Shown here in pieces: positions 10,435-21,600 of a stretch of DNA of 64,000 nucleotides (positions are counted from its first letter, which is position 1; each line of letters starts with the position of its first letter). The DNA comes from Byssothecium circinans (taxonomy: Eukaryota; Ascomycota; Dothideomycetes; Pleosporales; Massarinaceae): assembly GCA_010015675.1 (NCBI GenBank), contig ML977001.1, positions 579,674 through 643,673 of the forward strand, given 5' to 3'. A model generated the notes under the pieces. That model saw only the letters and a list, made by a program, of their open reading frames with translations. It had not been told where the DNA came from and did not search any database. Both the position numbers and the translations under genes were made by a program.

Positions 10435-13080
10435 CTACCGCATGCTTCCCCTCCGAATGTCCGCAATAGCCTTCCTCCTGTAGTCGCTCTCCGCAAAGAG
10501 TGCCCTGATCAAGTCACACACCTCCTCACTCTCCATCTCCAAGCTCAGCGCGCCCTCCACCCAAAACATTCGGATATCTGCCAAACTGCCGTCCAAAATC
10601 TCGCTGATATACTGAAACTTCAACCAATTAGGTACATACATGTGCGCCATTTCCCTTACCTCACCCCGCTCATCCTCCGTCTGGAACAAGCTTGAGAGCG
10701 AAGACAAAGACTGGGAGTATCCGTGCAGTTTCTTGGACTCGTCTTCCGCGATGTCGGCCATGTCTTCAATGTCTGTGATGAACTTTGAGAGCGCCGTGGA
10801 GACGAGCGAGCCGAGCGTTTGCAGAAGAGCGGAGTGGGAGAGGACGGGTTGATAGTGTGTCTTCACAGCCATAATCCGATCAATGGTCATCATGATGGCG
10901 TTGTCGCATTCGGAGGCAAAGGGCATGTTGGTGCAACCGGAGAAGCCTTGGGCGGCGTCCAAATGGTCGCGAATGATGGTTCGTTGCGACTCCATTTCCC
11001 GGCCGTACGCGCGCTTGCCAAACCCTTCAATAGCTTTGATGTCTTCTTCGAGTCGCGGTTTCAGGCGGACAGAAGAGCGCAGAAGTTGGGGCAGTTGTGA
11101 GGTGCTGTCTTTCTCCGCTTGCTCCTGGAGGAAAATGCGGAGGCGGTCCGAAAGGCGGGTGCAGTCGTTGTAGATGAGCATGTTAGCTGCAACGTCCCGC
11201 GAGTAATGTGTTGCAGCAGTCGCTCGGTACATGGCTAGAAGAAGGCTGGGGATAGCGTAAAGTCCCCCGCTGGCTGGGGCGATCGCGGATGATACAAGCT
11301 CTGAGGAGTTGAGAGTGCCGACGTCCGTGACGACTTGTAGGATAATCTCAATGATGGAATCAGGTATGGCAGTGACCGTGTATGTTTCCCGTAAAGTAAT
11401 CTCCTCGTTGACAGTCGGCCCCTGCGCTGCTACGGCGTGACCGTTACGGTTGTGATTATTTGCGGCTTTGGGGGCAACCCCTGTTGGTTCAGGCTTGGAG
11501 GCATCGTCGTCTCCCCAGTCAGCGCCCCAATCTTCTGCATCCTCTTCAGTTGTCTCCTGAGGCTCTGTTTTGGGTTTCTCTTTCGATTCCTCTTGCAGCT
11601 CGTCGTCTTCAACACCCCATGCACTCACGTCTTCCTCTTCGATGTCGGCCTGGGCAGGTTTCGCCTCTTCTTTGGCGGGCTCCTCATCACCCCACTCAGC
11701 ACCCCAATCATCGTCCTGTTCGGTTTTTTCAGGTTCGGACTTCGGCTCGTCATGGCCACCATGCAGTGCATCTCCTTTCGTGATGATTTGTGTTTCTACC
11801 CTTTCAACCGTCTTCTTGTCCTGTACGCGCTTGGGAAAGATTTTTTGAACCCGAGCTATCGCCACCTCTTTCTGTCTCGCAAGCCATATGCCTGCAGACT
11901 TGTCGACCCAATCGCTCAGCCGCTTCTGTCCGGACCATCCAAGCTCGTCCAAATACTCCACCAAGCCAAGCACAAGCGAGAGCATCTCTTGAAACTCGGG
12001 GACATCGTCGGTGGATAGTGGGACCGTAGGAAGCAGCCAGTAGTGTATGAAACGAGAAGCAATGATGGGAACAAGCTTCTCCGACAGCGGCGTAGCAATT
12101 GCCGGTGGAAGACGTGTGCTCAAGTATTCGGAGATCGCATGAAGATCCTCCAAGGCCGCCTTGACGCTCATGTCGCTAATATGTCCCGCAATCTGCACGT
12201 CGTCTCCCTCGATCGTCAATGCAGACACGACTTGATCGTCACTGATTGAAAGTCGCGGGGAGATGACGACGCTGTCGAAGTCCCGACTGAGGCGCGAAAT
12301 GAATTTGTCCAGGTGACCTAGTTTCGTCAACGCTTCTACGACAGTGTCAATGTGTATCATTGTCTCGCGCTCCACCGTATCCTTCAAAGTAATCTTCCTG
12401 TCCGTGATATTGACGACAATGAGACCGCTCCAGAATTCCGTGACATTTTCCACGATGGCTGTTCTCAACTCGTCCGCCTTCGTCTTCAGCAGGCCCACCA
12501 CTCTCGCGTTCTCAAACGGCCCCAGTCTCTTGAAAGCAGCGTCCGCGTCTTCGAGTCGTTCCAGGGCATGGATGATATGGCTGTGTACTGCTGCATCTTG
12601 CACCGATTCCAAGAGTATCGAAATATCCTGAAGCTGTTCCACCACCCGCACCAAGCTCTCATTGTACGCGATCTCTGAATGTAGAAAGCTCACTTTGCTC
12701 GCTGCATCTTGCACACGCTCCGTCTTCTCTTTGCCCGACTCCGCCTGATTCACTATCTCCTGCGCCGTTTCCTGCGAGCGTTTGATGCCGTCTTGGAGTT
12801 TGCGGGCTTGAGCAATCCAGCCATCCACGTCAGACGAGGCGTCGCGCGAGATCTGGCGTATTTGGTTCTGCGAACAAATGAGCTGGTTTTCTTCAAGCAG
12901 TAGAATATAAGCACTTGCCTTCGTGTCCTCTCTTGCCTTCCGCACGACTGCTAACAGCTTTGGCAGTGCCGCCGAGGAGACTTCAGCAGAGGCCACATGT
13001 TCGCTCTGTGGAAACGAGCCGTACTCGACCGACTCGAGGACGGCGTCTCCGAGCTGCTGGTCCGAGACTTGCGAGGGCAT
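10435..13080 (-). CDS. ZW10/Dsl1-type tethering complex subunit
   Basis: A single uninterrupted exon of 882 codons gives 881 residues. The N-terminal half (about 40-330) is helical with repeated coiled-coil character (WIAQARKLQDGIKRSQ, SEIAYNESLVRVVEQLQDIS), as in the N-terminal bundle of ZW10/Dsl1. Residues ~435-540 form a strongly acidic linker with three tryptophan clusters, DDDWGAEWGDEE, VSAWGVEDDE and AEDWGADWGDDD. The C-terminal half (LRETYTVTAIPDSIIEIILQ ... SSLFQTEDERGEVREMAH) matches the C-terminal domain of ZW10/Dsl1. In fungi these proteins tether COPI vesicles at the ER with Sec39 and Tip20/RINT1; in animals ZW10 also serves kinetochores. The acidic W-rich loop is the COPI-binding 'lasso' in yeast Dsl1. 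The tethering role is inferred from family and linker. Confidence 0.88.
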   Translation of the reverse strand: MPSQVSDQQLGDAVLESVEYGSFPQSEHVASAEVSSAALPKLLAVVRKAREDTKASAYILLLEENQLICSQNQIRQISRDASSDVDGWIAQARKLQDGIKRSQETAQEIVNQAESGKEKTERVQDAASKVSFLHSEIAYNESLVRVVEQLQDISILLESVQDAAVHSHIIHALERLEDADAAFKRLGPFENARVVGLLKTKADELRTAIVENVTEFWSGLIVVNITDRKITLKDTVERETMIHIDTVVEALTKLGHLDKFISRLSRDFDSVVISPRLSISDDQVVSALTIEGDDVQIAGHISDMSVKAALEDLHAISEYLSTRLPPAIATPLSEKLVPIIASRFIHYWLLPTVPLSTDDVPEFQEMLSLVLGLVEYLDELGWSGQKRLSDWVDKSAGIWLARQKEVAIARVQKIFPKRVQDKKTVERVETQIITKGDALHGGHDEPKSEPEKTEQDDDWGAEWGDEEPAKEEAKPAQADIEEEDVSAWGVEDDELQEESKEKPKTEPQETTEEDAEDWGADWGDDDASKPEPTGVAPKAANNHNRNGHAVAAQGPTVNEEITLRETYTVTAIPDSIIEIILQVVTDVGTLNSSELVSSAIAPASGGLYAIPSLLLAMYRATAATHYSRDVAANMLIYNDCTRLSDRLRIFLQEQAEKDSTSQLPQLLRSSVRLKPRLEEDIKAIEGFGKRAYGREMESQRTIIRDHLDAAQGFSGCTNMPFASECDNAIMMTIDRIMAVKTHYQPVLSHSALLQTLGSLVSTALSKFITDIEDMADIAEDESKKLHGYSQSLSSLSSLFQTEDERGEVREMAHMYVPNWLKFQYISEILDGSLADIRMFWVEGALSLEMESEEVCDLIRALFAESDYRRKAIADIRRGSMR

Positions 13081-13881
13081 TGGAGTTATTGGGCGTCTGT
13101 CATGTCTTTGTGTCGGACCGAAAAAAAGTGGTGTTTGCCATAGAAGGAGTAGCTAGATTAAAGTCTATGCTGGCGATACCAGGCAATGTGGCCTGTGCAC
13201 CAGGCGCTCAGCCCTACCGAGAGCATTTCATGGTTGACCCCACCGTGCTATAAACAATCTGCCCCGCCACCGATTCGCAAAGTCGCGAAGTCCATATCGA
13301 GACACAGAACGCGTTCGTCTCGACATACTCGCGGCTTGTCTACAGCGTCAGAGAATTGGACCGGCACTCCTTCGCCGTTTTAATATACAGCGTCCTCTTC
13401 GTCATTGCAACCGTGTGCAAGACCACTGCAACCACTGCACCAAGACAAGGAGTGGCGTCCCGAACTGCGCCAACCTTCCTTCTCGGAGCCCTTCTTTGCT
13501 GCTGCATTGCATTTGTGAATTGGTAAGTGCAAGTTCGCTGCTACTCTTGCAGCATCGTGTGCAGCAATCGCACTGTCCCCACGAGAAACAACAATTTGAA
13601 CACTGTCGAACTGTCGAAGTCAACAACCCAAATCATGTGCTCAGGCTTGCGTGTCGAGCATGCAATCAACTATGGATTTGAAAGATCTTCCACCGCGCTC
13701 TTACCGTCTTCATTCTTGGCTAACGAACAATGGTAGCACCGATTCAGCATCGCACAAAGCCAGACTGCAAGTCCCCCCTGGCTTCGGAGAAAACAATACG
13801 ACCGCCCCATCTTGCACTTTCACCACCTGCAAAGAGACATACTTCTCGAACTCTGAGCAGCAACCGTTCACCTACGGCAAG
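13081..13881. other. Divergent 5' region ZW10-type / M16 peptidase
   Basis: This 801-bp bidirectional upstream region has overlapping open frames on both strands (for example 13527-13736 +) without recognisable content. The ATG at 13882 has the context GGCAAGATGGG. A cryptic upstream frame runs in from 13651 in the same phase as the peptidase, but it adds unconserved Ser/Thr-rich sequence. Confidence 0.4.
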
Positions 13882-16800
13882 ATGGGTTCTGTCGAGCAAA
13901 AATCGCGCTTTAAGCAGATTCAGAAGTTCAAAGCCGACTATGTCGACACCGAAGTCACACAGTATGAGTCGCAGCGGACGGGCATGAGAGTAGTTGTAGT
14001 CGACAGGAAGGGCCCTTTGGTAGGTCACTCAATTGATCGAACCTAGAAGTGTCTGACATGGTACAGATTCAAGGATACTTCGCTGTCGCTACAGAGATTC
14101 ATGATGATTCCGGCTCGCGTAGGTCCCCTTCGGGAGAGCATCGTGATCAATGCTAACGTTGATAGCTCACACACTCGAGCATCTTTGCTTCATGGTAAAG
14201 ACCCCGATGTCCAACTAAAGATACAACTAACGGGAATCAGGGCTCACGGAAGTATCCTTTCAAGGGCGTGCTAGACAAGGTTGCCACACGTGCCTATGCC
14301 GATACCAACGCGTGGACCGATACCGCGGAGACGGTGTACAAGCTGACCTCTGCTGGATGGGAGGGCTTTGCACAGATTCGTAAGTTTTTCTTTGGGTGTT
14401 CGAATATAATATCTAAAATGTGGCAGTACCGATTTATCTGGACCATTTGGTGGTGCCGACGCTCACTGACGAGGGTTGCTACACTGAGGTACACCATATC
14501 GACGGCAGCGGCCATGATGCCGGGTATGAAGATCCTCCATCGTTAACAAGAGATCGTACTGATATAAACCAGCGTTGTCTACTCCGAAATGCAAGGACGA
14601 GAGAATCTTCAGGGCGACATCATGGAGCTCGAGCTCCGTCGCCTTCTCTACCCCGAAGGTGATGGCTTTCGTGCCGAGACTGGTGGATTGATGAAGAACT
14701 TGCGCGTTTTGACCGCCGAACGCATTCGAGAATTTCATCGAGACATGTATCAGCCCAAGAACCTGCGAGTCATTCTCATAGGAGAGGTTGACCACGACAA
14801 TCTCTTAGACGTTCTTGATAAGTTCGAGGACGATATCGTTGACAAGGTCCCCGTATACGATGCGCCGTTCCAGCGGCCTTGGGTCGATTCGAGACTCACT
14901 CCTCCACTAGAGAAGACTACCGTCAAAACTGTCGAATTTCCGGAAGAAGACGAATCTACCGGTGAAATTTCAATTGGATTCCTAGGACCCGTTTCTGTCG
15001 ATGAAAAGCTCGAGACGGCCATGACGGTACTTTTTCAATATCTCGCAGGCTCTTCCGTCTCTGTTCTTGAGAACACACTGGTTGAGAAGGAGCACCTTGC
15101 CAGTACGGTCTATTGTTGGGCTAAGGCACACTATCACCAGCTGCTTTCCTTCACTCTGACAAGTGTTCCTACTAAAAAGCTGGAGCAGACAGAGAAGCGA
15201 TTCTTCGAGGTCCTCACAGAGCATGCTTCGAAGCCGTTGGATCTTGCATACATGAAAGATTGCCTGCGTCGCTTCAAGCGCCAATGCCGCTACGCCTCTG
15301 AGATAGGCGGCGGCGCATACAGGGACCCTATCATCAAGGACCACAATTTCGGCGACCGTGACGGCTCAGGTCTTCGAGAAGCGCTAGAGTCTCTGAGGGT
15401 CTTCGACGAGCTCGAGGAGTGGACTGAAGAGGATTGGCGATCATTCTTGAAGAAGTGGATTGTAGACGCCCACCACGTATCGATTCTCGGAAAGCCTTCG
15501 ATTGCCCTATCTGAGAAAATGAAGGCCGACGAGGCCGCCCGTCTCAAGGCACAGCAAGAACAACTTGGTGAGGACGGTCTCAAAGAGAAGGCCAAGAAAC
15601 TCGAAGCCGCCATTGCCGAGAACGACAAACCGATACCCGAAGAAATCATCTCTAGCTTGAAAGTACCGGGCGTCGAGTCGATACACTTTTTCAAAACCGA
15701 AACCGCATACTCTGGTCTAGGCAAGAAGCTTGGTGTCACGGACAGCCGGGTCCAGCAGATCATCAACAAGGACGAGAATGGGCTGCCCCTGTTCATCCAC
15801 TTCGAGCATGTATCAACGTCTTTTGTCCACTTCGGTCTGGTAATAGGAACCTCTTCCGTACCGATCCCTCTCAAGCCATTACTGGATGTTTACGCGGGCA
15901 ACTTCTTCACGACACCGATAAAGCAGGATGGAAAGCGAATCGAAATGGAGCAGGTTGTAACCACTCTCAATCAGCTCACTATACAATATGGCCTCAGCCG
16001 CGGTTTCGACATCGGAAACGCCGAAATGGAGCACTTCTCATTTGTTGTCGAAGTCGAGAAGTTCGGCACGGTAGTACAGCAATTCGCAGACCTTTTGGTG
16101 AACTCCATCTTCGACACCGAGCGCTTGATCGCGACTGTCACAAAGATTCTCCAGGATATCCCTGATGAGCGGCGTGACGGCTACAACATGGCTTCGGCCG
16201 TGGAACGCATGATCCACACTGGCACTCTATCCGGAATTCGTGCATGCAACATCCTCGTTAGGGCTACGTACCTCAAGCGCATCCTCTACCTTCTCAAGAC
16301 GGAACCCCAGGTTGTCATCGATAGACTCGAGGCACTTCGGGACCATCTTCTCGCCTTCACCAACATGCGTGTCCTAGCTATTGCCAATCTTGAGACCCTC
16401 CCTAATCCCGTCTCAACGTTCAAGCCACTCGTCGATGCTATCAAACCAGGTCCCGATCTTGCCATGAACCCCATCGTCAGCCGTAAAGAGATGCTGTCTG
16501 ACCTTGGTAAGAAGCCAGGCGGCGTATCCTACATCATCCCGATGCCTATCGACTCCTCCTATGCTATTTTCACCACCGCCGGTCCTAACTCGTACACCCA
16601 CCCTCAACTCCCCGCCCTTATGGTCGCAATTGCATATCTCGATGCCGTCGAAGGTCCACTATGGGTTGGAATTCGCGGCACAGGTCTCGCCTACGGTTCT
16701 GGATTCGTACGTGACTCTGACTGTGGTCTCCTCAAGTTCCGTATCTTCAAGTCTCCGAATGTGTTTTCAGCATACAAGGCAGCGAAGGGAATAATTGAAG

Positions 16801-17315
16801 AGTACGTGGACGGAACGAGGAAGTTCGATCAGTATGAACTCGAAGGAGCCATTTCAACGATTGTGCGTGGATTCGTTGATGAGCAGAGCACGATTGTGGA
16901 CGCAGCGAAGTTAAACTTCGTCCATACGACCATCAAGAATCTCGGCAAGGAGTGGAGCGAATGGGTCCTTACTGAGGTGCGCAAGATCAAGGCCGAAGAT
17001 GTCCAGAAGATCATGAAAGACGTTGTCTCGCCTGTGTTGGATCCAGAGAAGGCGGATCTGGTGGTTACATGCGGTGGACCTATGCTTGATGTAAGTGATA
17101 CTTCACTCCGCAACTTTCTAGCGTTGTCAGATACTAATTCTGTGCGATAGGACCTCAAGAAGAACTTCGAGAGTGCCGGATTCAAGATCCAGGCCAAACA
17201 ACTGAACGACTTCTCAGAGTCGTACGGTCTGGACGGCCCGGAGGCGGAGATCTCGGACAGCGAGGTCGAGGATGGTGACGATGAGAGCGGAAGCGATGAT
17301 GAGATGGAGAAGTGA
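13882..17315 (+). CDS. M16-family zinc metallopeptidase (Sdd3/YOL098C-like)
   Basis: Seven exons, 13882-14019, 14067-14118, 14166-14194, 14241-14379, 14427-14523, 14573-17090 and 17151-17315, give 1045 residues. The inverted zinc motif HxxEH is HTLEH at 65-69; the matching downstream glutamate region is GVVYSEMQGRENLQGDIMEL. The LRVILIGEVD and ISIGFLGP strands are typical of M16 repeats. A second, inactive M16 half follows, as in insulinase/presequence-protease proteins. The length and C-terminal acidic tail (SDSEVEDGDDESGSDDEMEK) match the uncharacterised cytosolic fungal family of yeast YOL098C/Sdd3 and S. pombe Mug138, rather than mitochondrial Cym1. No clear targeting peptide is seen. Five of the six introns crowd into the first 0.7 kb; exon 3 is 29 bp and carries the zinc motif. 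Confidence 0.9.
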
Positions 17316-18684
17316 CCTGGCTCGCAGACGGCTAGGTAACACAGACCTTTGTCAAGAGATTGACAGCGATTCCCGCGGTTTACCCACGGTTATGCGTGAT
17401 CTGTCCTCCGTCCTCCGCTCGGCGTAGGAGTAATTACATGGCATTGCCGAATATGGAGGAGATTAAGTAGATCCCACTCAATGGAAACTCCGTAGAGCTT
17501 GTCTAAAGTACACTATATGCATGCGGTCTTGCCGAATATTAAAATGAGGCAACTTCCAAAGCCTACACCGTGAACATCATATGCCACAGATCAAAGGTCT
17601 CTTCATCTGCTCGATACCTTTTGGTTTCCACGCAGGACAGTTTCTTTTCCTATCGTGTGAGCATCGACAAGTGTAGTGAACTGCTAGCTATATAAGCTGT
17701 GTCAGGGATACGACATGCTCCAACAATTTTCTGATCAGGAAGGCTCTACTCACTACTCGTAAGCTTCTGGAAAGCCTCTCCTGCCGCTGAATGAGCGTAA
17801 AGCAGGCAAATAACACTACTGGTATGTTCTGCTCAACTAGAGGTGTGCTGCTGTGAACAACTAGACTATGAAAGTGGGCCCATGCATCACTCATTCACCT
17901 GGTTAGGGTATTCAACGCCACATTGCATACTTGAGTGTATGGATTGTTGTGTTCCCGATCTCATAGCGCATAGTGCAGTGTCCGGTGAAGGCAGTTTGTT
18001 CCGGTGCCCTGGTTGATTCACTTTGCTTTAGCAGAGGCCCTACACATTAGCTGCCGGTGAACCTTTCCCACGTGAATAGGCAAGCGAAGCTAGGTTCAGT
18101 ACAACAACGGCTGTGCCACGAGCTGGTCATTCATTCCGAAGCTTCCGTTGCCAACTTGAAATATCATCTTGTTCACTGCTGCATACTTGCACAGCTTATC
18201 CTTTGATCACACAAACCCACTTGACGCACCTTCAACCTCACTGACACCCTCATCCACAACACGCACAACACAATCAGATTGGGTATTTCCATCCATTCGA
18301 GCTATGCTAATATACACGCAAAGGGACACTCAGGCATGAATTCATGACGCTCATGCTCATGCTCAGTTCAATACACGATACTTCTCGTCACCCAGCCAGC
18401 CCAAGACCCAGCGCCGTCCAAATGCTCCGCCCCACTCCACAACCATGCAAAAAACCCTAACCCAGTAGAAATTGGGGGAATCATAGGACGCAGACAAAAG
18501 TAAAGGAAAAAACACATGCAGGACGATTGTTCAACGGGAAGTATTCATATCCCCCGGGGAAATGTAGCCGCTCGCTAGAACAATCCGTCCCCCCGAAGGG
18601 GAAAAAAAACACCAGGGACGCCCAAAGAAGACCTCCCGACAAACGCCCATGACAAAGAAGAGTGAAATGAATAGAGGAGCAAGA
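17316..18684. other. Convergent intergenic region, 1.4 kb
   Basis: This region lies between the M16 stop and the DH-BAR stop. Small frames only (for example 17688-17894 -), with no domain, no repeat and no tRNA seen. The part near 18220-18300 is C/A-rich (CACACAAACCCACTTGACGC) and the part near 18595-18610 has a run of eight A. Confidence 0.4.
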
Positions 18685-21600
18685 CTACTGCTCCTCGGGC
18701 AATATCCGCGCAAAATGCTTCTCCCAGATCCAGCCAACCGTCTTTTTAGGATCGTCCTGGTTCCGCGCAAGCCAGAGCTCGCCCTTCATGCCGATGACGT
18801 CGAAGATCTCGCCGGGCACATATACAAGGTACGGAATGCCGCCCTCACGGCGATCGTGCGCAATGTTGAACTCAAAGAGACTAGCAGCGAGGAACAAGAC
18901 TTCAACGTCGGCATCAGGGTCGCTCGGTGTAGCGGGAAGTTCTGTGGGGGTGTCAGACATGGGAAGTGCGGAATTAAATACACCGGAAGTTCTTGAGGAA
19001 CCGGGCGTAGAAGCAGACGTCGATGTAGGAGACACGAACGAGTTGGGAAATTTGGGGTTAAGAAAACCGGCGCCGACGGCGGGAGGGACTGTGTATTCAC
19101 GGTCATCGTCGAAGGCTCCGTCCATGCCCATGGAATACGACGACTGCTGTTGGCGACCGCTGGAAGGACGTCCCTTGGTCGTGGTGTTGCTGCGATCGTC
19201 CTCGTCACAGGCGTCGTCTGACATGTCGAATTCATAGCGGTTCTTGGCCGGACGGTTGCTGGATTGGTGCCCTCCACTTGTAGTGTTGTTGTTGTTGCGG
19301 TCGTCATCAAAGGCAGTGCTCATGACCCTGGGATATGATGGTTGGCGGCTGCTAGAGGGGCGTCGAAGTGAAGCCGGAATGAGGTCCCTAGTGTTTGTTG
19401 CCGACGGGCTGAGGACACGCTCTGAACGTGGAGTTATTGGTCCAGGAAAGCTGGGGACTGCAGGATACACAAGCATCGGACGAGGCGGGCCATCAATGGG
19501 GCGAATGTGGGAAGAACGAGCACTGTTATAGCCGCTGCTGCTACGATTGCGTTGTTCCATACGCGCTTCTACGGCGGCTTGGTTGAAGAGTTCGCCGCTG
19601 CGGGCACGCGGCTCGATGGCGGAGTAGTCGCTGCTGACTGACTCGGTTCGACGAGAAGATGACTTGCGCGAAGAGTTATCGTCCGAGTACAAAGTAGTGG
19701 TTGGCGTGGTAAACGTCGAAACCTTTTTGAGTAGGCCCTGGTCGAGGATTGCCATGTTCTTTGCACGTTCTTCGACATAGGCGTAGTCAGACGTAAAGCG
19801 AGTGACATATGACTTGATGTCCCACGCAAAGTTGGTGGTATGTTGTGGCTCGTAGTCCATGAGTTCGAGCATCTTCCTGGAGCTAACTTTGTAAAAGTCC
19901 CTCTGAAGATTGAGAAAGAGGACCTCTGTCATGCGAATGCATTTCTTCGTCAGCTCGTAAAGCTTGGGCAATTCAAGCTTGAGAGAGTCGTTGATGGTCA
20001 TGAAGTGTTTCGCATTCTCTTCGAGCTTGGGATCGATCTTGTCTTTGCGTTCAAGGGCCTGCTTGTATTTGGCGTACATAGGGAGAAGCTTCTTGCGCTG
20101 CTCCATAAGCTTTTGAGGCTCCTGCCATCGATCCCAGACAGTGGTGATGGGTTTCACAACACGGTCCCGGACGTTGCGTTTCTGTAGTGATGTTAATGGC
20201 AGGGGCGAGGAGAGAGAGGTGACAACTTACGTGTTCTTCCATGACCTTGTTCTGAAGGTCAAGATATCCTTGTCCCCAACGAAGCCACGTGCTCTCCATC
20301 TCCGGATGCACCGAGGGAGCCGCTTCAGAGACACCCATGAAACCCAGCATTAGGCTCGAGAGGTGTAACATCTGGTTGCTGACACTATCCATATGCTGCT
20401 GGTAGTCGTGAATGACAATCTGGATCTGGAAGAAATGACCGCCAAACTTCTGGGTGATCAAATCGTATTCCTTGTCTTCCACTAGGGCAGCGGCGTCTTG
20501 CAGATATTTTGTTTTGTCTGACTTTTTGAGTGCCTTCACGATGGTATTACCAAAGCGCTTCTTCTTCTCCGCCTTCTTGCCCTCGGATGTTGCCGCGCGG
20601 AGCGTCTGTTGACGTGACTTGGCCTCTTCGATGCGGCTCGCGACTTGCTTGATCGTGACCGACGCCTCTTTGAGGTAGTAGAGGTCGGGATGCTCAGGGT
20701 CGGTCTTGGCGATAAGGTCGTCGAGGAGGATTGGATACTTAAGCATGCGTTGAACGGGCTTCACAAGGAGCGAGTCCAGATCCCAAGCGGTGGTGAGGCT
20801 TGGGCAATGGTTGAAACAGGCAGAAACCCATCCCAGGAGTGCTGCGTTGTTGGAGTTCTTCTTGATGAAGTCGGACGCGTCCGAGTAATTGAGATAGTAG
20901 GTTGTGTAAACACGCTCCATCTTGACTGTAGCTTTAAGCATAATCTCACCAATCTTCACCCGGCGATCATTCTCTGGGGTACAGCACAGAAACTCATCAT
21001 ATGGCTCCTCCGAATGCTCGCTTGGTGGTGTCTGATTGACAATAGGCCTAATGGCGTTCTTGAGGTCTTTCCACAGGTGATGCGAAAACGCTTCGACGTC
21101 CTTGCAATTGCCAAATAAAAGGCGAATCTCTTCCTCAGTGAGGACTTCCTTGGCTGTGTTCATAAAAATTTGATGGGCCACCATCATATCAACGCAGAAG
21201 GTGTGTTCTGTCTTGGTCAACTCTTCAATTACGCGGTAGCGCTTTTGGGCCATGCGCGTGGCCTCGTCAATCTCGGGCTTTGGTTGCGCCATGCTTTCAG
21301 CGTCCGTTGGTGAGTCTTGGCCTTCTGTGTCTCCCGGCTGCTTCTTCGCGGCCGACGACTCTTCGCTAGTCAGGCCTTTGTATTGCTGGAGGGCCTCGTC
21401 GATGAAGCGGGTGTCGATATTGCTTAATGCTTGATCAACGTTGGGATTGGGTGGTGGTGGAGGCGAGTGTGGCGGTCGAGGCGGTGTTGCTGCTTCTTGT
21501 GGCTGAAAGTGCATGGAGAGCCCCAATCCTCGTTCACGCGAAGACATGCCGGAGGAACTGTCGGCCCGGCTCTGACCCTCCCAGATGGTGGTTGCTACGG

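Noticed and set aside
11437..12018. 193-codon plus-strand frame opposite the ZW10-type gene
   Set aside because: It is a shadow of a continuous 881-residue coding frame with recognisable domain content on the other strand, and itself shows no domain.
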